DNA of 50,086 nt. It comes from Brevundimonas viscosa. GTDB taxonomy: Bacteria > Pseudomonadota > Alphaproteobacteria > Caulobacterales > Caulobacteraceae. The notes beneath the pieces were generated by a model. That model did not search any database and was not told the origin of the DNA. It worked only from the letters and a program-made list of their open reading frames with translations. Where the stretch lies: positions 1 to 50,086 of the forward strand of contig NZ_FOZV01000011.1 in the NCBI RefSeq assembly GCF_900116065.1. Reading direction: 5' to 3'. Positions 24,915 to 33,474 of this stretch are shown here, piece after piece (position 1 is the first letter of the stretch; each line of letters begins with the position of its first letter). The translations under genes were made by a program, and so were the position numbers.

Positions 24915-26804
24915 TCAGTCCTCCCCCGCCTCGTCCGGAATGACCGGCAGCTCGACCGGCGCGGCCAGCGTCCGGATCTCCCCGATCTTCGCCCCCGGGA
25001 AGGCCTCCATGACGGCGGCGACGAACGGGTCGGCCTCGACGGCGGCGCGCTCCTCGGCGCGCTTGCGGCGGTCGACCTCGATCATGGTCTCGCCGCCGCC
25101 CTGGCCGTTGGCGGCGATCAGCCAGGTGCGGCCGGTCCAGTCCTTGAGGCGCGAGGCCAGCTTGCGGGCGAGATCGACCGGGGCGCCCTCGACGGCCTCG
25201 TAGGTGATGGCTCCCGGCTTGAAGGCGACCGGGCGGACGTAGCGCTGGACGTCCATCTGCAGGCCGACCTCGCGCTTCTCGCCGATCAGGGCGACCACCG
25301 CCTCGAACGACTGCGGGTCCGGCAGGGCGGCCGGCGCGGCGACGGGCCGGGCGGCCAATTGGGCCGAGGCGCCGCCCCCTCCCCCGCCGCCGGACGGGCC
25401 GCGCGGCGCGGCGCCGCCGCCGACCGGCTCGCCGTCGCGCAGGGCCTTCAGGGCCTCCTCCGGCCCCGGCAGGTCGGCGGCGTAGGCGAGGCGGACGATG
25501 GCCATCTCGACCGCGTCGGCCGGATTGGGCGCGCGGCGGACCTCGTCCAGCGCCTTGAGCAGCATCTGCCAGACCCGCGACAGGGTCCCGGCCGAGATCA
25601 CCGCCCCCAGCGCCGCCAGCTTCTGGGCCTGGTCGTTGGGCAGGCGGGTGGCCTGCGGCCCCAGCATCTTGGCCACCGAGGCGGCGTGGCAGTGCTCCAG
25701 CAGGTCGTTGGTCACCTGCACCGGGTCGGCGCCGTAACCGTACAGGGTGCGGAAGCTCTCCAGCGCCTCCGGCGTGCGCCCGGCCATGATGGATTCGAAC
25801 AGGGCGATGGTCTGGCTGCGGTCGGCGAGGCCGAGCATGTCGCGGACCGTCGTGGTCTGGACCAGCTCGCCCTTCTCGGCCTGCACCAGGGCCTGGTCGA
25901 GCAGCGACAGGCCGTCGCGCACCGAGCCCTCGGCGGCGCGGGCGATCAGGGCCAGGGCGTCCGGCTCGATGCGCATGCCCTCCCGCTCGGCGATGCGGCC
26001 GAGGTGGTCGACGAGGATCTCCGGCTCCACCCGCCGCAGGTCGAAGCGCTGGCAGCGGCTGAGGATGGTCACCGGCACCTTGCGGATCTCGGTGGTGGCG
26101 AAGATGAATTTGGCGTGCGGCGGCGGCTCCTCCAGCGTCTTCAGCAGGGCGTTGAACGCCTGCGTCGACAGCATGTGGACCTCGTCCAGCACATAGACCT
26201 TGTACCGCGCCTCGACCGGCGCATACCGCACGCTCTCGAGGATATCCCGGATGTCGTTGACGCCCGTGTGCGAGGCGGCGTCCATCTCCATCACGTCCAT
26301 GTGCTGGCCGGCCATGATGGCGGCGTCGTGCCGGCCGTGGGCGGTCAGGGCCAGCGACGGACGGTCGATGGAGTCGGTCTCGTTGTTCAGGGCCCGGGCC
26401 AGCAGGCGGGCGGTGGTGGTCTTTCCGACCCCGCGGACGCCGGTGAGCATGAAGGCGTGGGCGATGCGGCCGGTGGCGAAGGCGTTGGTCAGGGTGCGGA
26501 CCATGGCCTCCTGGCCGATCAGGTCCTCGAAGGTGCGCGGCCGGTATTTGCGGGCCAGCACGGTGTAGGCCTCGCCCTCGCCCGCGGGGGCTTCAGCGGC
26601 GGCGGCCGGAGCGGCGGTCGGCGCCGGCTTCGGGGCCGCGGACGCAGCCTCGACCGGCGCAGCGGCGGCCTCGGCCTCGCGCATGCCGGCGGGTTCGGGG
26701 GCGCCGAACATATCCTCGGTGTTGGGGTCGCGCTCGACGACCTCCGCCGCGGGGGCGTCCTCGTCCCAGGGGGGACCGTCGAGACTCGGGTCGCTGTGGC
26801 TCAT
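24915..26804 (-). CDS. dnaX: DNA polymerase III gamma/tau subunit
   Basis: About 629 residues. After an acidic, Ala/Pro-rich N-terminal extension of about 79 residues comes the AAA+ clamp-loader core: YTVLARKYRPRTFEDLIGQE, Walker A GVRGVGKTTTARLLA, Walker B VYVLDEVHMLS, sensor 1 KFIFATTEIRKVPVTILSRC. Domain III and a short tau tail follow. The four zinc-module cysteines of E. coli DnaX are absent from the segment after Walker A; I recall this for other alphaproteobacteria. I see no A-rich slippery site, so a gamma form would need another mechanism (ClpXP processing is reported in Caulobacter). A GTG start at 26828 is possible. SRP RNA precedes it. Confidence 0.95.
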   Translation of the reverse strand: MSHSDPSLDGPPWDEDAPAAEVVERDPNTEDMFGAPEPAGMREAEAAAAPVEAASAAPKPAPTAAPAAAAEAPAGEGEAYTVLARKYRPRTFEDLIGQEAMVRTLTNAFATGRIAHAFMLTGVRGVGKTTTARLLARALNNETDSIDRPSLALTAHGRHDAAIMAGQHMDVMEMDAASHTGVNDIRDILESVRYAPVEARYKVYVLDEVHMLSTQAFNALLKTLEEPPPHAKFIFATTEIRKVPVTILSRCQRFDLRRVEPEILVDHLGRIAEREGMRIEPDALALIARAAEGSVRDGLSLLDQALVQAEKGELVQTTTVRDMLGLADRSQTIALFESIMAGRTPEALESFRTLYGYGADPVQVTNDLLEHCHAASVAKMLGPQATRLPNDQAQKLAALGAVISAGTLSRVWQMLLKALDEVRRAPNPADAVEMAIVRLAYAADLPGPEEALKALRDGEPVGGGAAPRGPSGGGGGGGASAQLAARPVAAPAALPDPQSFEAVVALIGEKREVGLQMDVQRYVRPVAFKPGAITYEAVEGAPVDLARKLASRLKDWTGRTWLIAANGQGGGETMIEVDRRKRAEERAAVEADPFVAAVMEAFPGAKIGEIRTLAAPVELPVIPDEAGED

Positions 26805-26866
26805 GGCTCCGTCATAGCGTGAGCGCACGCAGACGCTAAGGGCGCCGGTTCAAGATGTCGGGGATT

Positions 26867-26958
26867 AGGTGGAGACCGCGACCCGAAGGGGGATTCGTTG
26901 TGGCTGCTGCCTTCCGGCCCTGACCAGGTTGGCGAAGCCTTCGCCCGCGATCTCCACG
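26867..26958 (-). ncRNA. ffs: signal recognition particle RNA (4.5S, small bacterial type)
   Basis: On the minus strand the conserved SRP domain IV is unmistakable: ACCTGGTCAGGGCCGGAAGG followed by CAGCAGCCA, with the GGAA tetraloop and asymmetric internal loop that bind Ffh. The ends pair well: GTGGAGATCGCG at 26957-26946 with CGCGGTCTCCAC at 26880-26869, giving a core of 89 nt. Exact ends are estimated. It lies just upstream of dnaX on the same strand, the standard alphaproteobacterial arrangement. Confidence 0.93.
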
Positions 26959-26963
26959 CGGGG

Positions 26964-26991
26964 ATATGACGGTTCACGCGCCGGGACGCAA
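26964..26991 (-). promoter_or_regulatory. probable promoter of the SRP RNA
   Basis: Minus-strand TTGCGT (-35, 26986-26991) and TCATAT (-10, 26964-26969) are separated by 16 nt, and the -10 ends about 6 nt before the first paired base of the SRP RNA. Positioning is good, consensus match moderate. Confidence 0.45.
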
Positions 26992-27090
26992 GACGTCCGG
27001 GGGCTTGCGACCGATTCTGGCGTATGACGGGCGCAGGTTGCGGTCCGGGTCTTTGACAATCGAATACGCAACCGCGCCGGGTGGGCGATG

Positions 27091-27123
27091 CGGACGCATC
27101 GGACGCATCGGACGCATCGGACG
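27091..27123 (+). repeat. tandem 9-nt repeat CGGACGCAT
   Basis: Three full copies and one partial copy of CGGACGCAT. A further GGACGCATCGGACGG lies at 27173-27187. This is in the gap between the SRP RNA and nudC, directly before a GTTTTTT run at 27126-27132. It could vary in copy number between strains. Confidence 0.7.
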
Positions 27124-27245
27124 GCGTTTTTTAGTCCGCAGCAGGGCCAGAAGCGGTCACTGCGGATATGGTGGACGCATCGGACGGTGTTCTTCTCAGC
27201 CGCCCGCCGGGTCGCGTCCCCGCAGGCCCCGCGCTAGAAGGAGCC

Positions 27246-28175
27246 ATGCCCCTCCCCCGCCTGAACACCTTCGCCGGCAATCCGCTCGACCGCGCGGGCG
27301 ACCGGCGCAACGATCCCGAGTGGCTGGTCGAGCAGGAGGCCAATCCCGAGGCTGTGGCCATGGTGCTCTGGCAGGGCCGGCCGCTGGTCGAGGACCATGC
27401 CGAGGGGCCGCGGCTGGCCTGGCTGGGACTGGAGCATGCGCGCGCGGTCGTGCCCGACCGGGAGCTGTTCCTCGGGCTCTGGAAGGAAGCGCCGGTCTTC
27501 GCCGTGGAGGTGGAGAGCTCACTCGATCCGGCGGCCGGGCCGCTGGCCGGGCTGGGCGCCTTCATGGAGATGCGAGAGGCCGCCGCCCTGCTGTCGGGGC
27601 CCGACGCGGCCATGGCGGGTGTCGCCAAGAGCCTGTTCGACTGGCGAGCGCGACACGGCTTCTGCGCCGCCTGCGGGGTGGAGAGCGAGACGGCGTCGGG
27701 CGGCTGGAAACGGGTCTGCCCCGCCTGCCGCACGGAGCATTTCCCGCGCGTCGACCCGGTGACCATCATGCTGCCGGTCTACCGCGGCGGGGCCGAGCCG
27801 GTCTGCCTGCTGGGACGGCAGGCCAGCTGGCCCGAGGGGCGGATGTCGGCCCTGGCCGGCTTCCTCGAGCCCGGCGAGTCGATCGAGGAAGCCTGCGCCC
27901 GCGAGGTCGAGGAGGAGGCCGGATTGACGGTGACGGCGGTGCGCTACCACTCCAGCCAACCCTGGCCGTTCCCGTCGCAGCTGATGATCGGCCTGCTCTG
28001 CGACGTGGACTCGGACCAGGCCGCGCCGGACCAGACGGAGCTGGAGGCGGTGGCGTGGCTGACCCGGGACGAGGCGCGGGCGGTGCTGGCCGGAAGCCAC
28101 CCCGCCATCAAGCCGCCGGCGCGGATCGCCATCGCGCGAACCCTGCTGCAGGCTTGGGTGGACGAGGAGGGATGA
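27246..28175 (+). CDS. nudC: NADH pyrophosphatase (NUDIX)
   Basis: 309 residues. The NudC architecture is complete: N-terminal domain, a zinc ribbon (FCAACGVESE and VCPACRTEHFPR), Nudix box GFLEPGESIEEACAREVEEE-AGL, and the NudC-specific SSQPWPFPSQLMIG motif. It hydrolyses NADH or NAD and can decap NAD-capped RNA in other bacteria. I chose ATG 27246, with AAGGAG immediately upstream, rather than 27168. The last codons (EEG, stop) run into the heptamer repeat: the TGA is part of the first GGGATGA unit. Confidence 0.95.
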   Translation: MPLPRLNTFAGNPLDRAGDRRNDPEWLVEQEANPEAVAMVLWQGRPLVEDHAEGPRLAWLGLEHARAVVPDRELFLGLWKEAPVFAVEVESSLDPAAGPLAGLGAFMEMREAAALLSGPDAAMAGVAKSLFDWRARHGFCAACGVESETASGGWKRVCPACRTEHFPRVDPVTIMLPVYRGGAEPVCLLGRQASWPEGRMSALAGFLEPGESIEEACAREVEEEAGLTVTAVRYHSSQPWPFPSQLMIGLLCDVDSDQAAPDQTELEAVAWLTRDEARAVLAGSHPAIKPPARIAIARTLLQAWVDEEG

Positions 28176-28207
28176 GGGATAAGGGATGAGGGATGAGGAA
28201 GGGGCGC

Positions 28208-28236
28208 TTAACCAGACGACCAGGCTGGAGTAGTGT
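28208..28236 (+). promoter_or_regulatory. promoter-like sequence of the four-helix-bundle gene
   Basis: TTAACC (-35-like, 28208-28213) and TAGTGT (-10-like, 28231-28236) with the ideal 17-nt spacing, inside the inverted repeats. This suggests the cargo gene carries its own promoter. The match is moderate. Confidence 0.35.
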
Positions 28237-28259
28237 AGGCCGGCTGATCAGGGGACAGC

Positions 28260-28640
28260 ATCGCGCCTCAGTCGCATCGGGACCTGACGGTCTGGCAGAA
28301 GGCCATTGACCTTGCCTGCGGGGTCTATGCGCTGACCAGGCGGATGCCGAAGGAAGAAACCTATCGACTCGTCGGGCAGATCATTCGGTGTTCGTCGTCC
28401 ATCGCGGCCAATATCGCTGAAGGCAACGCCAGAGGCACTCGTCGGGACTACGCGCACTTCGTCAGCATCGCGCGAGGCTCGGCAGCAGAGCTGGAGACAT
28501 TTCTGATCATGATCAGGCGCTTGCGATTAGCGCCGGTAGAGGAGATTGATCCGCTTCTGGAGCAGACTGGTGAGATATCAAGGATGCTGAATACCCTGCG
28601 TCTCCGATTGAGGGGCGCAGCGAACGGACCTCATCCCTAA
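28260..28640 (+). CDS. four-helix-bundle protein (S23/23S-IVP family), non-standard start
   Basis: 126 codons with the unmistakable family pattern: SHRDLTVWQKAIDLACGVY, then IIRCSSSIAANIAEGNARG, then FVSIARGSAAELETFLIM. Family members form pentamers of four-helix bundles. They are found inside 23S rRNA intervening sequences, and the Avd protein of diversity-generating retroelements shares the fold. Homologues begin just before HRDL, but here that position is ATC (28260), 5 nt after AGGGG. The first ATG (28344) would delete helix 1, and an in-frame stop lies at 28245. So it either starts at a rare codon or has lost its start. The TAA stop lies in the right repeat arm. Function unknown. Confidence 0.75.
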   Translation: MAPQSHRDLTVWQKAIDLACGVYALTRRMPKEETYRLVGQIIRCSSSIAANIAEGNARGTRRDYAHFVSIARGSAAELETFLIMIRRLRLAPVEEIDPLLEQTGEISRMLNTLRLRLRGAANGPHP

Positions 28641-28644
28641 TGCC

Positions 28645-29379
28645 TTATCCCTCATCCCTCACCAGCGCCCGCGCCGCCTCCAGATCCGCCGGGCTGTCGA
28701 CCGACAGCGGGGCCTCGTCGATGACGGCGGCCCAGATCTGCAGGCCCATCTCCAGCGCCCGCAGTTGCTCCAGCTTCTCGCGCTTCTCGAGCGGCGACGG
28801 CGGCGCGGCGCAGAAGCGTTCGAGGGCGTGGCGGCGGTAGCCGTAGAGGCCGATGTGCCGCCACACGGGACCGTCGCCGTAGAGGGTCGATCGGGTGAAG
28901 TAGAGGGCGCGGCCGTGACCGGCGCCGTCGGGCAGGGCGAGGACGGCCTTGACCACGTCGGGATTGGCCCGATCGGCGGCGTCCGCTTCGGGGGCCACGA
29001 GGGTGGCGATGTCGCAGGCCGGCTCGGTGGCCAGCAGATCGGCGCAGGCGCGGGCGAGGCCGGGGTCGGCGAAGGGCATGTCGCCCTGCAGGTTGATCAC
29101 CGCGTCGTGGCGGCCTTCGGGATCGATGGCCTCGAGCGCGGCGCGGATGCGGTCCGAGCCGGAGGGCAGGTCGGGGTCGGTCAGGACGGCGCGGCCGCCG
29201 ACGGCGGTGACCGCCTCGACGATCTCCGGATCGCCCGCCGCCACGGCGACGGGCAGCCCCGAGGCGGCGGCCCGTTCATACGCCCGCACGATCATCGGCT
29301 TGCCGCCGATGTCCGCCAGCGGCTTGCCCGGCAGCCGGGTCGCGGCCATGCGGGCGGGGATCAGGATCAGGGGATTCAT
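28645..29379 (-). CDS. kdsB: 3-deoxy-manno-octulosonate cytidylyltransferase
   Basis: A 244-residue nucleotidyltransferase activating KDO with CTP for LPS core synthesis. Signatures: LILIPARMAATRLPGKPLAD (CTP-binding loop), VINLQGDMPFADPGLA, HIGLYGYRRHALERF and the C-terminal VDSPADLEAARAL. The final residues RDEG and TAA stop are encoded by the GGGATGA/GGGATAA repeat units, so the natural C-terminus was probably replaced or trimmed when the repeat arrived (inference). It shares its pathway with kdsD at 8592. Confidence 0.96.
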   Translation of the reverse strand: MNPLILIPARMAATRLPGKPLADIGGKPMIVRAYERAAASGLPVAVAAGDPEIVEAVTAVGGRAVLTDPDLPSGSDRIRAALEAIDPEGRHDAVINLQGDMPFADPGLARACADLLATEPACDIATLVAPEADAADRANPDVVKAVLALPDGAGHGRALYFTRSTLYGDGPVWRHIGLYGYRRHALERFCAAPPSPLEKREKLEQLRALEMGLQIWAAVIDEAPLSVDSPADLEAARALVRDEG

Positions 29380-29517
29380 CGGTCAGACGCCGCCTGCGAC
29401 GCCCGGGCGGGTCCGGGCCGGTTGCGAAGGCCGCGCTAGCGTGTAAGAGACGCCCACGCAAGAATTCGCCCGCCGTCTCCGCGGCCGGGCCCTAACGGAC
29501 GGGATGCGACGACGCGC

Positions 29518-30258
29518 ATGAGCGGCGATCTGAAGTGGAACAAGATTCTGGGCGCCGGTCTGGCGACCGCCTTCGTCATCATCGGCGTCCAGCAGCTGAC
29601 GGGCGCCATCTATCACACCGAGGCCCCTGAAAAGATGGGCTACTTCGTCGACGCGCCGGAAGAGGCCGCGGGCGGAGCCGCCGAGGCCGAGCTGCCGCCG
29701 GACTGGGGCACCCTGCTCCCGGTCGCCGACCTCGCCGCCGGCGAGGCCGCCTTCGCCCGCTGCCAGGCCTGCCACAACGTGAGCCAGGGCGGCGCCAACG
29801 GCATCGGCCCGAACCTCTTCGGGGTCGTCGGCGGTCCCGTCATGCACGCCGCCGGCTTCGCCTATTCGGACGCGATGAGCGCCCACAAGGCCGAGGCGCC
29901 CAACTGGACCTACGACGAACTCGACCAGTTCATCACCAACCCGGGCCGTCACGTGCCGGGCACCAAGATGTCCTTCGCCGGCATCCGTGACCAGCAGACC
30001 CGCATCAACCTGATCGCGTACCTGCGCAGCCAGGGATCGGGCGGCTACGCCATCCCGGCGCCGGATCCCGCCCGCCAGCCGGGCGCGGCGGCTCCCGCCG
30101 AAGGCGTCGAAGTCGCGCCGGGCGCGTCCCAGGCGACCGAGGACGCCGGCGGCCCCGCCGGCGGCGCGCCGATCACCGGCGCCGCCGGCCAGCCGACCGT
30201 CGAGGAATCGCCGGCGGCGCCGTCGGCCGCCGACAGCTCGACCGAAAGCCCGCGCTGA
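29518..30258 (+). CDS. membrane-anchored class I cytochrome c
   Basis: A 246-residue protein with an uncleaved N-terminal anchor (WNKILGAGLATAFVIIGVQQ), then a c-type haem domain with FARCQACHNVSQGG (CXXCH about residue 83) and the methionine ligand in PGTKMSFAGI (about 150). It resembles CycM/c552-type cytochromes that carry electrons from the bc1 complex to terminal oxidases in alphaproteobacteria. The last 75 residues are Ala/Pro/Gly-rich and probably disordered. A clear rho-independent terminator follows. Confidence 0.92.
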   Translation: MSGDLKWNKILGAGLATAFVIIGVQQLTGAIYHTEAPEKMGYFVDAPEEAAGGAAEAELPPDWGTLLPVADLAAGEAAFARCQACHNVSQGGANGIGPNLFGVVGGPVMHAAGFAYSDAMSAHKAEAPNWTYDELDQFITNPGRHVPGTKMSFAGIRDQQTRINLIAYLRSQGSGGYAIPAPDPARQPGAAAPAEGVEVAPGASQATEDAGGPAGGAPITGAAGQPTVEESPAAPSAADSSTESPR

Positions 30259-30282
30259 GTCGCGACGGATCGATACGAAAGG

Positions 30283-30309
30283 GCCCCGCCGGCGACGGCG
30301 GGGCTTTTT
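30283..30309 (+). terminator. rho-independent terminator after cytochrome c
   Basis: 8-bp stem GCCCCGCC/GGCGGGGC with a 6-nt loop, followed by TTTTTC. It lies between convergent cytochrome c and C40 peptidase genes. Confidence 0.85.
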
Positions 30310-30324
30310 CGTTCCCGCAGGCGT

Positions 30325-31104
30325 TCAGAGGCGGCGGAAGCGCGGGGGGCTGAAGCCGTCGGCCGCGTATCGCGCCTCGGCCTCGGCGAGGGGTTCGACC
30401 ACGACCGCGCCGTGCGCGCCGCTGGCGTGGAGGACGCGCCGGCCGTCGAGCAGGAAGGCCGAATGGCCGTTCCACGGACCGGCTCCCGGATGCAGCCAGA
30501 CCACGAGATCCCCGCGGTGGGCGTCGTCCCGGTCGACCGCCTCGCCCAGCTCGGCCTGCTGGTCGGCGTAGCGCGGCGCGGCGCGGCCGCAGGCGTAGAG
30601 GGCCTGCTGGACCAGGCCGCAGCAGTCGGTGGCGCGCGAGGAACGGGCGCCAAGGCGGTGCGGCACGCCGATCAGGCGTTCGGCGACGGCCACCGGATCA
30701 CGCTCGAAGTCTCCAATGGGCCGCAACTCGTCGCCGCGGGGTTCCGTCACCAGGGCGTTGAGCGGCAGGGCGGCCGTGACGGCGGCGACGCTGGCGCCCG
30801 GCCGCGGCGCGCCCTCGGCCAGGGCGGCGCGATCGACCCAGCCGACGACCCCGTCGCGGCGGGCCTGTCCCCAGACCCGGTCGTCACGGCTCTCCAGCAC
30901 GTCGAAGGCTTCGCCGAAGATGAGTTCGTCGATCGGATCGGCGCCGTCGACGTCGCTGTGGATGTCGGCGACCGCTGCGGTGCAGCGCATCGGCCGCGCC
31001 GCCCGGTAGGCGTCGGCGCGCACCAGACCCTCCAGCGCCTGCTCGGCCAGATCGGGCCGGGCCAGGGTGGTGCGGGGATCGAAGTTGGCGGCGGCTGCGG
31101 TCAA
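30325..31104 (-). CDS. NlpC/P60 (C40) family peptidase with N-terminal SH3-like domains
   Basis: 259 residues. The N-terminal half has bacterial SH3-type segments (EAFDVLESRDDRVWGQARRD, then GVVGWVDRAAL). The C-terminal half has the NlpC/P60 catalytic triad: Cys in SRATDCCGLVQQAL (the usual DCSGL is DCCGL here), His in WNGHSAFLLDG, then His in VLHASGAHG. Such enzymes cut peptide stems of cell-wall muropeptides. No signal peptide is visible, suggesting cytoplasmic recycling of wall peptides. It lies downstream of an M17 aminopeptidase on the same strand, a frequent pairing in alphaproteobacteria. Confidence 0.9.
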   Translation of the reverse strand: MTAAAANFDPRTTLARPDLAEQALEGLVRADAYRAARPMRCTAAVADIHSDVDGADPIDELIFGEAFDVLESRDDRVWGQARRDGVVGWVDRAALAEGAPRPGASVAAVTAALPLNALVTEPRGDELRPIGDFERDPVAVAERLIGVPHRLGARSSRATDCCGLVQQALYACGRAAPRYADQQAELGEAVDRDDAHRGDLVVWLHPGAGPWNGHSAFLLDGRRVLHASGAHGAVVVEPLAEAEARYAADGFSPPRFRRL

Positions 31105-31170
31105 ACGAGGCTCGTCCGGTTGAGCCGGAAGAATGCCGCGAGATGCCGAAAAGGCCGTTAACGCCTGCGA

Positions 31171-32553
<1,383 letters not shown>

Positions 32554-32587
32554 GGCGGTCCGCCTTTCGGGCCCGCGAGGGGCTTTG

Positions 32588-32602
32588 TTAACCAGCAGTT
32601 GA
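32588..32602 (+). promoter_or_regulatory. CtrA-type site (TTAA-N7-TTGA)
   Basis: TTAACCAGCAGTTGA fits the Caulobacter CtrA consensus TTAA-N7-TTAA with one mismatch and the exact 7-nt spacing, 46 nt before the TPR gene start. Such sites occur by chance, but less often in GC-rich DNA. Confidence 0.35.
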
Positions 32603-32647
32603 CGCGGAAGGGCGACTCTTCGGGCCGACCCTTCCGGAGCGCCTTTC

Positions 32648-33457
32648 ATGTCGCGCACGACCGCCCGCATCGCAACCGTCGCCCTGCTCGCCGCCCTCGC
32701 CACGCCGGCGCTGGCGCAGCAGGCGCCCGCCGCCGAGCCAGCCGTCGCTCCGGCCCGGACGCGCGCGCCCGCCAACGCCGAGACCCGCGCCGCCTACGAC
32801 CGCGCCGACGCCCTCAGCCGCTCGGTGTTCTGGACCGAGCAGGCCGATATCAACCCGCTGGACCCCGTCGCGGGCGTCAAGGCGGCACAGGCGCTGCGCG
32901 AGCTCGGTCGCTTCGACCAGGCCGCCGAGATGGCGCAGCGGGTGCTGCTGGTGCAGCCGGGCAACGTCGAGGCCATGCTGGAGGCGGGCCGCGGCCACAT
33001 CGCCCGCGGCCAGGCCTTCTACGGCATCCAGGCGCTGGAGACGGCGCGCGACGCCCGTCCGGACGACTGGCGCGTGTGGTCGCTGCTGGGAACCGCCTAC
33101 GAGCAGGTGCGCCGCGCCGACGACGCGCGGACCGCCTGGGGCCGGGCGCTGGAGCTGTCGCCGGAAAATCCGGACGTGCTGGCCAACATGGCGGTGGCGG
33201 CCATGGTGCGCGGCGACAACGCCGCCGCGGAACCGTTGCTGCGGCGGGCGGCGGCGCGGCCGGAGGCCTCGCTGAAGGTGCGGCTGAACCTCGCCCTCGC
33301 GCTGGGCCTGAACGGCAACCTGACGGAGGCCGAACAGATCCTGCGCCGCGTCCTGCCCCCGGAGCAGGCCGACGCCAATCTCGCCTGGCTGAGGGCGCGG
33401 GCGGGTGGGCAGGAGCAGGCCAGCGCCCGGACCTGGGACTCGCTGCAGGGCGGCTGA
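32648..33457 (+). CDS. secreted tetratricopeptide-repeat protein
   Basis: 269 residues with a signal peptide (TVALLAALATPALAQQAPA) and about five to six TPR-like helical pairs from 75 to 255 (AAQALRELGRFDQAAEMAQR, AGRGHIARGQAFYGIQALET, LGTAYEQVRRADDARTAWG, LALALGLNGNLTEAEQILR). The pattern is like the TPR proteins linked to Flp/Tad pilus assembly (TadD), but no tad genes are nearby, so the role is open. GGAG lies 8 nt before the ATG, and a possible CtrA site lies upstream. Confidence 0.85.
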   Translation: MSRTTARIATVALLAALATPALAQQAPAAEPAVAPARTRAPANAETRAAYDRADALSRSVFWTEQADINPLDPVAGVKAAQALRELGRFDQAAEMAQRVLLVQPGNVEAMLEAGRGHIARGQAFYGIQALETARDARPDDWRVWSLLGTAYEQVRRADDARTAWGRALELSPENPDVLANMAVAAMVRGDNAAAEPLLRRAAARPEASLKVRLNLALALGLNGNLTEAEQILRRVLPPEQADANLAWLRARAGGQEQASARTWDSLQGG

Positions 33458-33474
33458 TCGCCTATCTTTCCGGA

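Larger units (their letters stand above)
28169..28658. mobile_element. candidate mini-element: four-helix-bundle gene between 30-nt inverted heptamer arrays
   Basis: The left arm, 28169-28198, reads GGGATGA GGGATAA GGGATGA GGGATGA GG as successive heptamers. The right arm, 28629-28658, is its reverse complement with 28 of 30 bases identical. Between them lie a promoter-like sequence and one gene (28260-28640). Composition inside is visibly less GC-rich than outside. The left arm overlaps the nudC stop. The right arm encodes the last residues and stop of kdsB, and the stop of the internal gene. Mobility is inferred from this layout and from the related array pair at 9588-9738; no transposase is present and no target duplication was identified. 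Confidence 0.55.
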
